Positions 24,035 to 34,868 of a DNA stretch of 64,000 bases are shown here, piece by piece; within the stretch, counting starts at the first letter, position 1; every line of letters begins with the position of its first letter. The notes under the pieces were generated by a model. It was not told the origin of the DNA. It searched no databases and worked only from the letters and a program-made list of their open reading frames with translations. The DNA comes from Mikania micrantha (lineage: Eukaryota; Streptophyta; Magnoliopsida; Asterales; Asteraceae). A program made the translations under genes and the position numbers. Location of the stretch: the NCBI GenBank assembly GCA_009363875.1, contig CM018682.1, positions 59,108,031 through 59,172,030 on the forward strand, given 5' to 3'.

Positions 24035-24576
24035 ATCTGTAACACCCCGACCGATGGCGGAAACGTCGGGATACCACGAGGGATGTGTAGATTGTTCATA
24101 AGCTCGTGGGCATCTAATTAAATCATCACATATCAAATAATCAACCAAATTAATTACATCAAAAATCATGTTCATCATTAATTAGATACATCAAATACAC
24201 AAAAGATTTAGCTAAACTAACTAAACTCTAGTCTCCAGAATTTCAGTTATTTTAGCTAAGTCCAAGAACCTAAGTGATGATATCCCAAAAGATGTAGAGC
24301 TATCCTGCCCTACTTACTTCTCCTCGTTCCCTGAATCATGTAGAAAATCAAGTTTCAACTACGAAGTAGTTGGTGAGTAATCATAAGTTTTATATTTCAA
24401 AATGTTTACAAAAGTTTAAGAGAGTTTATGGTATCTCTGAGAAAATCCACATGGCACCTACGAGATAATCCAACACATAATCACAAACATACAGTCACAT
24501 AATTCAAATAATCATAGATAATCAATCACATATGCATTTAACCAATCTCAATCATCAATATTCTCGATTAGTATAA

Positions 24577-24859
24577 GTGACAATACATGCAATCATTACG
24601 ATTAACCGAAGTCAAAGACAATGACCCACGGAGTTGTGGCAAACCACGTGATAATACATGCAATCATTGAGGATGTCCAAAGTCAACAGCAACGACCCAT
24701 GGAGCTGTGATAATCCAAGTGACAATACTTGCAATCATTGCTGATGACCGAAGTCAAAAACAGCGACTCATGGAGTTGAGGTAACCCACGTGACAATACA
24801 TGCAATTATTGCGTATGACCGTAGTCAACCCAACGACTCATGGAATCGAGATAATCCAA
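24577..24859. repeat. Four ~71 bp tandem subrepeats inside the right LTR
   Basis: Counterpart of 15227-15509, same four copies with scattered substitutions. Confidence 0.85.
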
Positions 24860-25613
24860 TAATATGAATATTTTAATGATAAACAGGTGACATCAATGTG
24901 TTATCAAAATAATATGTAAATCTGGTATACATGTTCGACCTCCGAGTTTGAAAAACAAAATAGTTTAAAAAGGAGGCTATGAGAACTCACCTGAATCCTT
25001 AGAATCAGTGTTTTCGTAGAATGCGCGCTCGCGTATATGAAATCAGAAGCAACTCATCAATATGAAATTATCGTGTATTTCATATTCATAAATATTAGTG
25101 CCTCATTTAAATTGAATAGCGCTAATTGCTTTCTTCAGTTGTTGAATGTTTCTTTAACTTAGTTTATTTAATTCCAAGTTAGGTTATAACCCTTAATATT
25201 TTTATCAATGATAGGTGGTAATCTTATTTCCACATATATTCTTTTGTGTGCATGCTTGCATGTTAACTTGAGTTACCTATATAATTCAAATTTGTTAAAT
25301 TGTAATTAAGTTTAGAAAAATCATACATAGGTTATTCTTATGAACTGTTTTAATGAATATATAAACTCAAGATTTTAAAACTTATATTTAGAGAGAGAAA
25401 AGATGATGGTTTTTATAGTTCTTTATGCATGCATAATTATCCATGATTTCCCATGTATATAACCTAAAATTCCAAACTTTATTGTTTTGAAAAGAAAAGA
25501 TGGTGGTCATTACAATTCCTTATGCACACATGTTTATTCATGATTAAACAAGGCCTTTGGTTCCTCCCAATTTTCCTAGTTCAACATTTAGGTTTTGTCA
25601 TTCATGGGGGCAG

Positions 25614-26030
25614 CGAACCTGTAGCATGATTACACCTAGGTTCGGCCGGCAAAGGCTCGGCTAGCACCTAGGTTCGGCTGCCAGAGGAGATTCGGCCTCA
25701 AGAGGTTCCTGGCTAGGGTTCGCTGGACCAAGGAGGGTTCGGCTAGATCCTATAGAAACCCTAGGTTCGGCCGATCTATAGGTTCGCCTCATATGATGGT
25801 TCGGTTGAGAGGTTCGTATAGCATGGAATCCCGGTTCATAGGGTTCCTAGGGTTGGGGACCCAGGAGAGGTTCGTGACCAGTAGGAGGTTCATGGCCAAC
25901 TGAGGTTCGGCCATGCTCCGGATTGCAGCAACAGGTTCGCTGGAAATGGAGGGTTCGGCCGACCTTACCATAGGCGAACCTCAAGGTTCGTGAAAGCCTA
26001 GGTTCGGTGTTCCCCTTTTTCCAGCCCTAC
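25614..26030. repeat. GGTTCG motif array in the right LTR
   Basis: Counterpart of 16256-16600. It retains an extra ~50 bp with three more copies ('cctaggttcggccggc', 'ctcggctagc', 'ggttcggctgcc') near 25625-25680. Confidence 0.75.
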
Positions 26031-26366
26031 GGAGGTTCTGCCAATGTGATGGGTTGCGAACCAACAGCCCCATCGTCCTCATCCTTGAGTTTTGCAGATT
26101 CTAAGGTCACCCATGGTCTCTCGTATGTTCATACTAACTCGTTTAACTCATTCATACTAACTTGATAATTATATTCGTGTGAATCGTCACCCATGCGAAT
26201 ACATTATTAAGTTAATATTTCTGAAATAACATTCGCGTTTAATTAACCATCGTAACCTCACCAACGCGTATTTATTTCCAATAATGCTTTCATTATTTTA
26301 TTATCTTGAATATTATATTTCCCAATCCAATCCCACTAAACCATATGACTGACACATCCATGATGG

Positions 26367-26446
26367 ACCGAAATATGCTTATGTATAGGGCATATGTAGG
26401 GGTCAGTCGCGACTTTCCCAGCCACCGTCCCACCGCTATTTAGATA
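26367..26446 (-). other. Covarying hairpin motif, LTR copy (right), decayed
   Basis: Same position in the LTR as 17654-17732. Here the palindrome reads CAGTCGCGACTTTCCC and the distal arm TATTTAG no longer matches CGAAATA perfectly, as expected of decay after insertion. Confidence 0.6.
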
Positions 26447-26755
26447 AACTATGACCATGTGTCCATAAATATGTTTAGTAACCAAACAATAACCAACTCC
26501 TAATTCCTTTCCATTCCAAATCAACAACCCATAACTTATGTTCAATTGCAATAAACTCTCTGGTTCTGTTTAGTTGTTTTTCAACTACACTTCCCACGGT
26601 TTATGCTCATATTTATATGTTCTCAATAATGTATACCAGTGATAATATCAACAAATAATTCATAGTAATTATTCATAATCATTAACAATTATCGTATAAG
26701 GTCTTAACAGTACAATTAAACATGTACGGACAACCCGAACTACACTGATGTTACA

Positions 26756-26760
26756 ACATT
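26756..26760. repeat. Target-site duplication ACATT (right)
   Basis: Right copy of the 5 bp duplication flanking the minus-strand chromovirus. Confidence 0.9.
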
Positions 26761-28900
26761 GGTGCCCGTCCATTGGATAAATTCTCGAGATTATCTACAG
26801 GACTGGGAGAAGAAGCTGGAGAACAAGGCAGTCCAACAGCATTTGTGGCTGAAGAGCATGGTCATGCTCCCGCAAGCACAACATCAAAAGCCAGCAACGC
26901 TGTAGAGGACCCCTCATCTAAGTCTTCATCATCATCATCTTGAGAGGAAGAACTGATTAGAGGGCCAGTTCATGTGACTCCTCCTATCTCACAGGCAGAA
27001 CGGGAAGATATTCAAGACACTGATTACATCCCCTCTCCCGAGTCATCACCAGAGAATAAACGATTTAAGATGATGTCCAAGCGCTCAAGGGATCCAAGGC
27101 TCAAAAAGAAAGCAAGTGGCACCAACTCCTCACCTAAGACATAGCCTCCACCAGCACCACCAAAACCTCAACCAACACCACCAAAGCCTCAACCACCACC
27201 ACCAAAGCCTCAACCACCACTACCAAAGTCTAAAGCAGCTACCCAACCAAAAAATCACACTAAAACGGCCACATCCACCTAAACCACCATTCCACCACAT
27301 ACATCCAACACCACTGAAGACACCCAAACCAAACCACTATCTCCTCCAAATACACACATCTCAACACCACATTCCCCAACTCCAATCATGTTCTCTGAAG
27401 CACCACCATCACCACCCAAAGCCCATGATAACAAGGGCAAGGCACTGCTGGAAACCCCATCGCCTTATATGCCCGATCAGGTGCCAGTTGATTTGATTTG
27501 GTTGCAAGATAGAGTATTCATTCTTGAGCAGGACTCAGCCACCAAGGACAGACTCATCACCAACTTACATGAAGGCATGATAAAGGTCTGCGAGCAAATC
27601 AGAAGACAGATCAAAGACATTGGCCTTCTAAAGAAAGAAAATAGACAATTGATGAAAGTGATCAAATAATTGACACGATCCAAGTCTGCTGATAAAGAAC
27701 AAGAGAAAGATGATGACGATAATGATGATAATGTAGATATGAAGAAGAAAGATGACGACGACCATGACGATGATGATAAGAAAGATGATAAGGATGATGA
27801 TGATGATGCTGGTGGTGATGTTGGTCAAGGCATGAGCTCCTCAAGACAAAAGATGATGAACCCTCCAATGATGATAAGGAGTTGATGACTCCGGCAATCC
27901 GTCATCCTGAGAGAAGCCTCTGGACACATATGACTTTTATTTAAGGATCTTGCTAAGAACTTTATGTTTGAATGCATTGGTGAGGAACTGAAGGATGCTG
28001 GTCTGGGAGATATATTCACTAATGTGACCATGGATTCAGTGTTGGATGCAGTGTGTGAGAAAGAACGTGTAGACTTAGCCGAATCTTCTATAGGAGCATC
28101 CACAGAAGAAGAACCTGAAAACATCATGCTCAGCAACATCTCCATAGACCCCTACATTGACAATTTGTATGCTCACAAATATGTCAACACACTTGGACAG
28201 GAAGTCACTTCACTTGGCAAGGTGATTGATAGCTGGTTTGATAAACATAGTGATTGGACTCCTGCTCCTCCTGAAGTGCAAAACACTTGGATGGGTGAAG
28301 AATTAGCCGACAAGACTAAAGTCACATGCACCTCTGGATCCTGAGATTTGTTCGCTGTTCACAATGAAAGATCAGAGGTAACCAGCTAGATGTATGATAA
28401 AGACAAGTAGCTGTACATAGTCAAAAAGAGGAACGGAAAGCATAGTAAGGCTTAATTGTTTGCCAAGTTCATCAAGGATCAATGTGATAAAGACTTTCCA
28501 ACGATGAAGACATCTAAAGGGAAACGATACGTCTCGTCATGGATTCTTCATCCTGTGAAGAAAGAGCCATGAATTTACTATAAGTATCATCCTCCAGCAA
28601 CAAAAAAGGTTGTCCCAGTCTCAACCAGAGTCCCAGATGACACACTGAAGAACTTTGACTTTTCGTACTTCGATGAGAAGAAACATGCAGCTGTCATTCT
28701 AAAGACAAAGGGTGACATCCGTGATGTGGACATTATATTGGACACTATGGAAAGTTTGGAAAGGATGATATGCAGAAGCTGCATGACACCCCCATTACAG
28801 TTTATGGAGGATGAGATGAGGAAGCCAAACCATTTATTTGAGTTGTTGCTTTTGCCATGGATATGAAGTTATATGCTAGTGTAGGTCCTCATTATGTCAC
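26761..28900 (+). pseudogene. Extra 3' ORF of old Copia, copy 1, C-terminal part
   Basis: The ORF resumes with 'ARPLDKFSRLSTGLGEEAGE', a Ser tract (SSKSSSSSS), a proline-rich stretch of PKPQPPPP repeats (about 27140-27240), then a heptad-rich coiled coil (IWLQDRVFILEQDSATKDRL, EQIRRQIKDIGLLKKENRQL; 27496-27660). Next comes an Asp/Lys block (DDDDNDDN..KKDDDDHDDD; about 27700-27815), and finally a conserved tail: ..MFECIGEELKDAGLGDIFTN.., ..YAHKYVNTLGQEVTSLGK.. and SSWILHPVKKEP. Stops at the Ser tract (TGA), before the Pro tract, after TATST and after the coiled coil, plus shifts near 27850 and 27950, show it is dead. No membrane segment or enzyme motif seen. Confidence 0.65.
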
Positions 28901-28929
28901 GCTTCCTATAGGTTGACTTCATCAGTCTA

Positions 28930-28939
28930 GGGGGAGTTT
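28930..28939 (+). promoter_or_regulatory. Polypurine tract of old Copia copy 1
   Basis: 'ctagggggagttt' directly precedes the LTR start TGTAGAGCC. The same arrangement is at about 44055-44065 in copy 2, degraded to 'ctatgggaagttt'. Confidence 0.6.
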
Positions 28940-29156
28940 TGTAGAGCCTAATCCGGAGACAAAGACTAACAAAATCAACCCATGACCAGATGAAGAACAA
29001 GTTTTGGTTATTTTCGAGTACTTAGATTTTCGTGTGCTCTAGATTTCGAGTACTCGAACCATTTCGTGTACATAGGTTCCTAGGAGTAGTATAAATAGAC
29101 GTATTTTGTACTGCCCTAGGGTTGGATTCCCGAGGCATCTTGTTTTAAATCTTTAG
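28940..29156 (+). repeat. Truncated 3' LTR of old Copia copy 1
   Basis: Starts TGTAGAGCC and matches the complete 376 bp LTR at 44066-44441 for about 217 bp, up to 'ggattcccgaggcat', after which unrelated sequence begins. Contains TTCGAGTACT motifs and TATAAATA at 29090-29097. Confidence 0.75.
29090..29097 (+). promoter_or_regulatory. TATA box in Copia LTR copy 1
   Basis: TATAAATA about 150 bp into the LTR, downstream of two TTCGAGTACT words; conserved at 44224-44231 in copy 2. Confidence 0.6.
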
Positions 29157-31858
29157 TTCTTTAAGAATAGACCGTTGAAAATAGTTCTTCTGTTTTAGAC
29201 TAGTTATCTACTCGTAACGGATAGATACCCATTTTGGAAATCTGCAAATGGTTTACCTAGACAAAATCAAGGATAAAACTATACAAGTAAAGTATATATG
29301 AAGTAAAAGTATTTAAGTAAATATAATCCAAATAAAATAATTTACGCATGCTTCTCAGCCCCGCGTTTGTAAAACAAAAATGTTTAGAAAAGGGGCAATG
29401 AACTCACCAGTGTTGCTATGTAATGAATCACAAAGATATATGCACTCGTTGATTGTATATTATGTTTCTTCAGCACCTGTGTTGATTTATTATGATTTGA
29501 ATACTATAAGTATTCGAAGATGACGTATATATATAGGGTTTTGGTCTCGGTATGCGACTATGTGTCCTAGACTTTACTAATGTGTTTTTAAGTTTCTCTA
29601 ATTAGTCTACACTAATTACCCATTATAAACCATTATTCTGTGGATATTCCTTTTAAACTTTATTTATATAAAGTCTAAGTTAATCACATTCATTGTCTTT
29701 TAAGTAAAACATCATTAATAAAATCCATTTTAAGTTGAAATCTTTAAGTTAGAAATCCTTTGACTTATTTTAAAATCATTTAAATGAAGAATTTTATAAA
29801 TCATTTCATGTCTTTATATAAGCATATGTTATTTTAAGAAAATATAAGTTACTTGTTAGGCTTAGGTCAATCTCACTCGAATAACTCTAAGTCCTTTTTT
29901 AGTTCTTTGTTGTCCGTAGTTCGTTGATCGTTCTTGTGTATAACCCATCTTAGAAAGTTCAATTGAACTATCTAATTTTAGTTATACATGTTTACATAAA
30001 CTTACTAAGTATTGTGTGTTAGCAATGTATTAAACACATATATATACTTAGTTTGCTTCCTGATTCTTTAAGTAATCCTCAACAATTTTATTTATGATTT
30101 CGTTTAATGTAACCCGAGTGTTTTAAACTCAAATGATGGATAAAAATTCATGGTTGTAGTTTAAAATAGTTTAGAAGGGAGTTGGTGTTGCAAACCCTAG
30201 CATAGAGGTTTTGTAAAATCGGTTAATACCCTTAAAATAGCCATTTTTGACTCTTTGTGAAGTCATAATTTTAACTTAGTGGTTAATAACCATATTCATG
30301 TATTAGATTTCCCAAGGATTTTACACCACATTCATGTGTGTGTGTTAAGTTGGTTTAGGAGACCATGTGCTTGAAAATCTTTAGTGTCAAGACCCTAAGC
30401 CGGTCATAACACATGAAACCCTATTGGTTCCCACTCGTGCATGAAGTTTATATAAAGGAAGGTTTCCCGAATGAGTCCTCATGCATGGTTCATTCACACG
30501 CATGTATTTATGGTTTAGGTGAATGGAATAAGGTCCTACGAATGAAGATCCATTTAATCCGTTTAACACTGCTAGGCGAATATCATTCAAGCGAATGAGT
30601 TTCCTTTGTACAACACTTTGAAGTCGGATGAGTAGGTGACCCGAATAGGAAGAGCATGCGAATGTGGGAGATACTACGAATGAGGCCATTCGAATGGTCC
30701 ATTCTTTTGTTGCTTCATTCGTCCTACCAACTCCTACGAATGGGATTTCCTTCGCAGGTAGAGCCATTCGGCTTGTTTCATTCGCCTATTAGCACCGAAT
30801 GGTGCTCATTCGGTCGAGCTGAGTTTCATCGGGTTCCTAGTCCCATTTCCATGACTTTAGACCACCTTTAATGCTTCCCATGTTTCCTAACATATTGTAG
30901 ACTGATTTCGTGCAACACCTAAAAGCTTGTGATGGTTTAAGAACCGGTTACAAGGGTGAATTGTTCGGAGGTAAAGAAACCCTAAAATTGTGACTTTGGA
31001 CCCGGTTTTACCTCGTTTCAGATGGTTCCAAGCTCTAAGTCCTTGTACTTTCACGATCACAAGTTGTTGTGGTTGTTTTGACACAAAAATCATCAAATTT
31101 GGTGGAGTATTGAGGTTTCTAGGGTTTTGAATCTTAGAGAGAGAGAGTGTAGAGAGAGAAAGAGACGGGAATGAGGAGAGAGTGTGAGTTGGTGGGGAAG
31201 ATGAATGTCATTTATTGCCATTTAATTGTTCTTTAACGTTCTGACACGTTCGGGTTTGTTTGGTTTCGTTCGGTTTTTCGTAGGAACATAGGTTTTTGGT
31301 CGTTTTCGTAACGAAACGTTATGGTTTTAAAATTAGAGTTTATTAATTTAATTTAGATGGTAATTCCTAGTAAATTATCTAATATCTTTTATTTATTTTA
31401 CATTTCTGAAAACATTAAATTTAACTGTTTAAATCGAATCGTACAGTCGTCGCGCGTATTCGTTCGGATCATCACACGTACGAACACGACGATAACTACA
31501 CTTTTCGATGTGATTTTCTAATTATTGGACATCATTCAGAACGTTAAACTTTCAGCTATATTCGTACAGATCGTCACCTATTCGAATAACCCGTTAATTT
31601 TGCATTCACGTACGATATCCGTTGTGGTTTTGTTCTATACAACCTCACTTACGTTTATACGTAATAAAGTCTGGTTCTGTGTTTCCAGATAGGTTTCTGA
31701 CAGTTAAACCATGGATTTGAAACATGTTTCTGAAATAAATGTGTAATAGTTCTGTGTCAAACATCAATTGATAATAGTATACATGTAATACACATAGTTC
31801 GTACCTGAGTTACTGTGTAAATCACTTTTCCGATTACGTTTCCGGCACTGATGTTACA
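29157..31858 (-). repeat. Truncated Gypsy-type LTR (family 2), minus strand
   Basis: Ends at 31858 with CGGCACTGATGTTACA; on the minus strand this is the LTR start TGTAACATCAGTGCCGG, homologous to the fragment at 50314. The other end lacks a TGT..ACA boundary, so the LTR is truncated at the Copia junction (29157). It shows the organisation of the other chromovirus LTRs, including an 'accagtg..aactcacc' segment near 29400 and a GAGAGA-rich tract near 31140-31190. It carries its own motif array (30430-30830). A 126-codon minus frame at 30387-30767 lies in this array and has no recognisable domain. Confidence 0.7.
30430..30830. repeat. CGAATG/CATTCG motif array in LTR family 2
   Basis: More than fifteen CGAATG or CATTCG words in 400 bp, on both strands, including the perfect palindrome CATTCGAATG near 30688. 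It occupies the place that GGTTCG words hold in the chromovirus LTR at 14678. Confidence 0.7.
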
Positions 31859-32490
31859 CTATGTCCCATTGAATTTCTACATGTTTTAGTATTCTATCTC
31901 TATAAGGTTTTCTCCTTAACTAGAGTAACAGTTCTCAAGCGAAGTATATGCAATGATTATCCTAACTCTTATTATATAATTGACACCTAGTTAAGCTGTG
32001 ATTAACTTAAATTGATATTCCTAAATACGAAGTCATCCGACTCTGATCGTGCATCTGGAGCTGATAGAGCGAGTAGTTCCTCCATAGCTGCTGGAGTTGT
32101 TAGAGGCTCTCTTGGGACAGTCCCTTGCGAAATGTCCTTGCATTCCGTAGGTGTAGTAGTGATGATTCTGTTGAGAGGAAGTAGATGTACTTGCTTCCTA
32201 GTTCTCATTCTTAGTTAGAGGGATTCAACACTTCTGAGTCGAGTGTCCCTTCTTACCACATCTCAGACAGTGGTTACATTGTTTGTTCCTAGCATGATGA
32301 AATCCACATTCCATACGCTTGGGAAATGCACCGTTGTATTGATGAGGAATTGACTTCAATAAGGTTTTGCGTCGTGTAGCCCAGTGACATGTCCTTCGAC
32401 AAGGAGTCAATATCGATAAATATAGTATCGGCTAACACATGGAAAGACTCTAGTATCTCTTCACAGACACTATCATATTTCAACCACTCC
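31859..32490 (-). pseudogene. Gypsy gag zinc-knuckle remnant (X1)
   Basis: Minus-strand frames give NHCLRCGKKGHSTQKC (about 32225-32280) and, further on, a second knuckle GMQGHFARDC in which one Cys is Tyr (near 32120-32150). These are followed by a tail ending in ..LLALSAPDARSESDDFVF. The gag N-terminus and pol are absent. Nearly the same sequence recurs at 44447-45110 and, more diverged, at 48401-48960. Confidence 0.7.
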
Positions 32491-33353
32491 TTCTGATCAT
32501 GAATTCAATTAATTACCGCTGATGTTTGATTCATGTTAAATTAATTAGATGTATGTACTAGTATCGATGAACCTAAGACAATATCGATGGCTCAAGTTTG
32601 ATCAAGCAAATAGTTTATTCCAAAGCAAAGCTGACGACACTATTAGTATCGACAGCAACGCTTCTTTTGGCTAAAATCGATGGAACTTGGTTTCGAAATA
32701 CATGAATCATAAGGCTGGAACTAACAGAATCAATCGGACTTAATATCGATGGTTGAAATTTCGACGCACATTCGATGAACTCAGCAGCACCCTCGTCCAT
32801 ACTAGCAGTATCGACAGGGTCTTGACTCCGATACTACAGCCATCGAGGCTATCGTTATCGACTAGGTTTTGGTTCATAAGCTTTGGATTTCATCGAAGTT
32901 AGTAGTCTCGCGGGATTTCTAGCAAGATAGGAACGTCAAACATATTTATTTCAATGATGAAGTTGTCGGCTGCTACAGCGTCATCGACACTCTTCTCCCC
33001 AGCTACTGTACATCGATAGTAGCTTTTCCCGATTGATTGAGGCTTCTTCCACCCTTCTACCCATAATGATATTATGATCCTTGTGTTTCTAATCCATTTT
33101 CGAGTTAGTATTGACCGATTTTAGGTTCCTAAACCGGTTGAAATATGCAAAGGTTGAAATGTGAAAAACCACAATAGGTCCGAACCTTCTCACTAGTGTT
33201 TCTCCTGATTGAGCTTTTTCTAGGCTGGATCCCTTGTACCTCTGTATTCTACTTGTTGAGAGGGTTGTCTGGGCACCAAGAACTCGAATTTTAGTTGTGC
33301 TTTTCTATGGAGGAGTGTGTGAGAAGCTCGAGAGAGTAGAGAGAGAGATGTGA
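32491..33353 (-). repeat. Partial Gypsy LTR with ATCGAT motif array (X1)
   Basis: Matches 45111-45965. Contains about fifteen TATCGATGG/ATCGAC/CATCGA words between 32570 and 33030, then a GAGAGA tract at 33325-33350. It ends at a breakpoint (33353/33354) where the second Copia copy begins in mid-ORF. Confidence 0.65.
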
Positions 33354-33877
33354 GTGCTCTTGATGGTGGCGATACCTTTGGGTCTTGACTTCAACTACTC
33401 AAGGATGATCTTCCGTCACATGCACGCAAACATCAAAGGGAAGAGAAAGGAGAGATTCTTCGCATTTCCCAGATTTATCCAGATTATTATCAACAAGAGG
33501 CATCAGAATCTCCTCCCAACCATTCGAACACTGCCCATCAAGAGGATGAAATAAGACATCTTCTCCTACATGACAATGAGCAAGAAGTGGAAGAAAGAGT
33601 ACGTTGGTGCCCACCCATTGGATAAATTCGTGAGATTATCTACAGGACTGGGAGAGGAAACTAGAGAACAGGGCAGTCCAACAACATTTGTGGCTAAAGA
33701 GCAAGGTCATGCTCCCGCAAGCACAACATCAGAAGCCAGCAAGGCTGTAGAGGACCCCTCATCTAAGTCTTCATCATCATCATCATCTTGAGAGGAAGAA
33801 CTGATTAGAGGTCCAGTTCGTGTGGCTCCTCCTCTATCATGTGCAGAACAGGAAGATATTCAGGACACTGATTACAA
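33354..33877 (+). pseudogene. Extra 3' ORF of old Copia, copy 2, left part
   Basis: Starts abruptly inside the ORF (VAIPLGLDFNYSRMIFRHMH, FFAFPRFIQIII), at the position equal to about 14436 in copy 1. One frame runs to 33791 with one internal TAA (33552-33554), then GAHPLDKFVRLSTGL and the Ser tract ending in TGA (33789). That TGA is also present in copy 1, so it predates the duplication. Interrupted by the nested Copia at 33883. Confidence 0.65.
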
Positions 33878-33882
33878 CCCCT
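33878..33882. repeat. Target-site duplication CCCCT (left)
   Basis: CCCCT precedes TGTAGGATTCG and recurs at 42041-42045 after ...AACCCAACA. Copy 1 shows the empty site ('atcccctctcc'). Confidence 0.92.
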
Positions 33883-34851
33883 TGTAGGATTCGATCTGCC
33901 CAAGATACATATTAAGTTGATGTGGCTAGTGTGATATGATCCAAGTCGGGTCATACCCAATAACAAGCTAGACAAACACCTGCAATATTTAGTTACTGAT
34001 TTGATCAATTAAACAAATAACAACACTTAATACATTTAGAAAGTGGTTTTCTAAATAGATGCACTTGAGAATTAATAAATAACATGGGTTTATTTATTTT
34101 GAGAGATTACTTTATATTGTTATTTAAAAGGTTAAATAACATTATTAAGTTGATATACCATGTCTTGTTACATGTTTAATGTTACAAGTTTATTTAAAAA
34201 GGTTTTAAATAAATACTTGATACATATGACATTTTAATTAAATGGATTAATTAAAATCAAGTTAAATGAGTTGGTTGGGAAAATTTAAAAGGCAAGCCCC
34301 TCATTGGACCCCTTTAATTTCGGCCCTTAATGGCTGATTTAAACCCACCAATCACTTGAAGATTGCTTCATAAGATGGACAATCAAAGACACAAGGCATT
34401 AATCTCATTTTGATCTCAAAATAAAAGATTGCATCTTCTTTTTCTTCTCTAATCCTTGGCAGAAAAGGGCAAGAAAGAGGGCAGTTTTTTGTGCTGGAAC
34501 AAGTGTGTTCTAAGGGCTAAAATAGTGTTGAAAACCTAGCAATCAAAGGGTGTCTTGTTGGAGCTTGGGGTATAGCTACTTGAGGTCTTCTAGGTTGAAG
34601 ATTGGGCTCATAAACATCATCATCTTCATCTTATAATCCACGAGTTTTAAGAGGTAATATATGATGTTTTGAATGATTGTTTGATAGCATGTTCTTCCAT
34701 ATAAAGATCCTTGTTTATGGGTTTTGTTTTAAATCTAATGTATTTGATGCATAAACTAACTAATCTCAAAATGGTTTTTGATTATAACTCCGCTGCGTTT
34801 TAACATATTAATGGTTAATATGACTTTGATAAAAATCAACAAAACCCAACA
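33883..34851 (+). repeat. 5' LTR of the nested Copia
   Basis: 969 bp, from TGTAGGATTCGATC to AAAACCCAACA. Differs from the 3' LTR at about five sites (for example 'tagttac'/'tatttac' near 33992 and 'ttataatcc'/'atataaacc' near 34633). Confidence 0.95.
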
Positions 34852-34852
34852 A

Positions 34853-34868
34853 TGGCATCAAGAGCCGG
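34853..34868 (+). promoter_or_regulatory. Primer-binding site of the nested Copia
   Basis: TGGCATCAAGAGCCGG lies 1 nt after the LTR end. It resembles the initiator-Met site TGGTATCAGAGC with two differences. Confidence 0.65.

Larger units (their letters stand above)
14678..26755 (-). mobile_element. Gypsy chromovirus (Tekay-like), complete but degenerate, minus strand
   Basis: The 12,078 bp element has TGTAACA/TGTTACA ends, 5 bp target duplications, two LTRs, an initiator-Met primer-binding site, a polypurine tract, and gag-PR-RT-RH-IN-chromodomain in Gypsy order on the minus strand. All coding regions carry stops or frameshifts. The LTRs differ at roughly 9 positions in a 250 bp stretch I compared, and by several indels, so it is an older insertion. 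It split the extra ORF of the old Copia copy 1. Chromodomain plus long LTRs and an iMet primer site fit the Tekay/Del lineage. Confidence 0.93.
24038..26755 (-). repeat. Right LTR (5' LTR) of the minus-strand chromovirus
   Basis: 2718 bp, beginning TGTAACACCCCGACCG and ending CACTGATGTTACA. It matches the left LTR but has lost about 700 bp around 26150. It carries the four 71 bp subrepeats (24577-24859), the GGTTCG array (25614-26030) and one damaged hairpin copy (26367-26446). Confidence 0.92.

Noticed and set aside
27670..27885. A separate Asp-rich protein gene
   Set aside because: It is the acidic block of the broken Copia extra ORF, in frame with the preceding coiled coil apart from one stop.
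30387..30767. A 126-codon minus-strand ORF in LTR family 2
   Set aside because: It coincides with the CGAATG motif array in an LTR and has no recognisable feature; probably chance.
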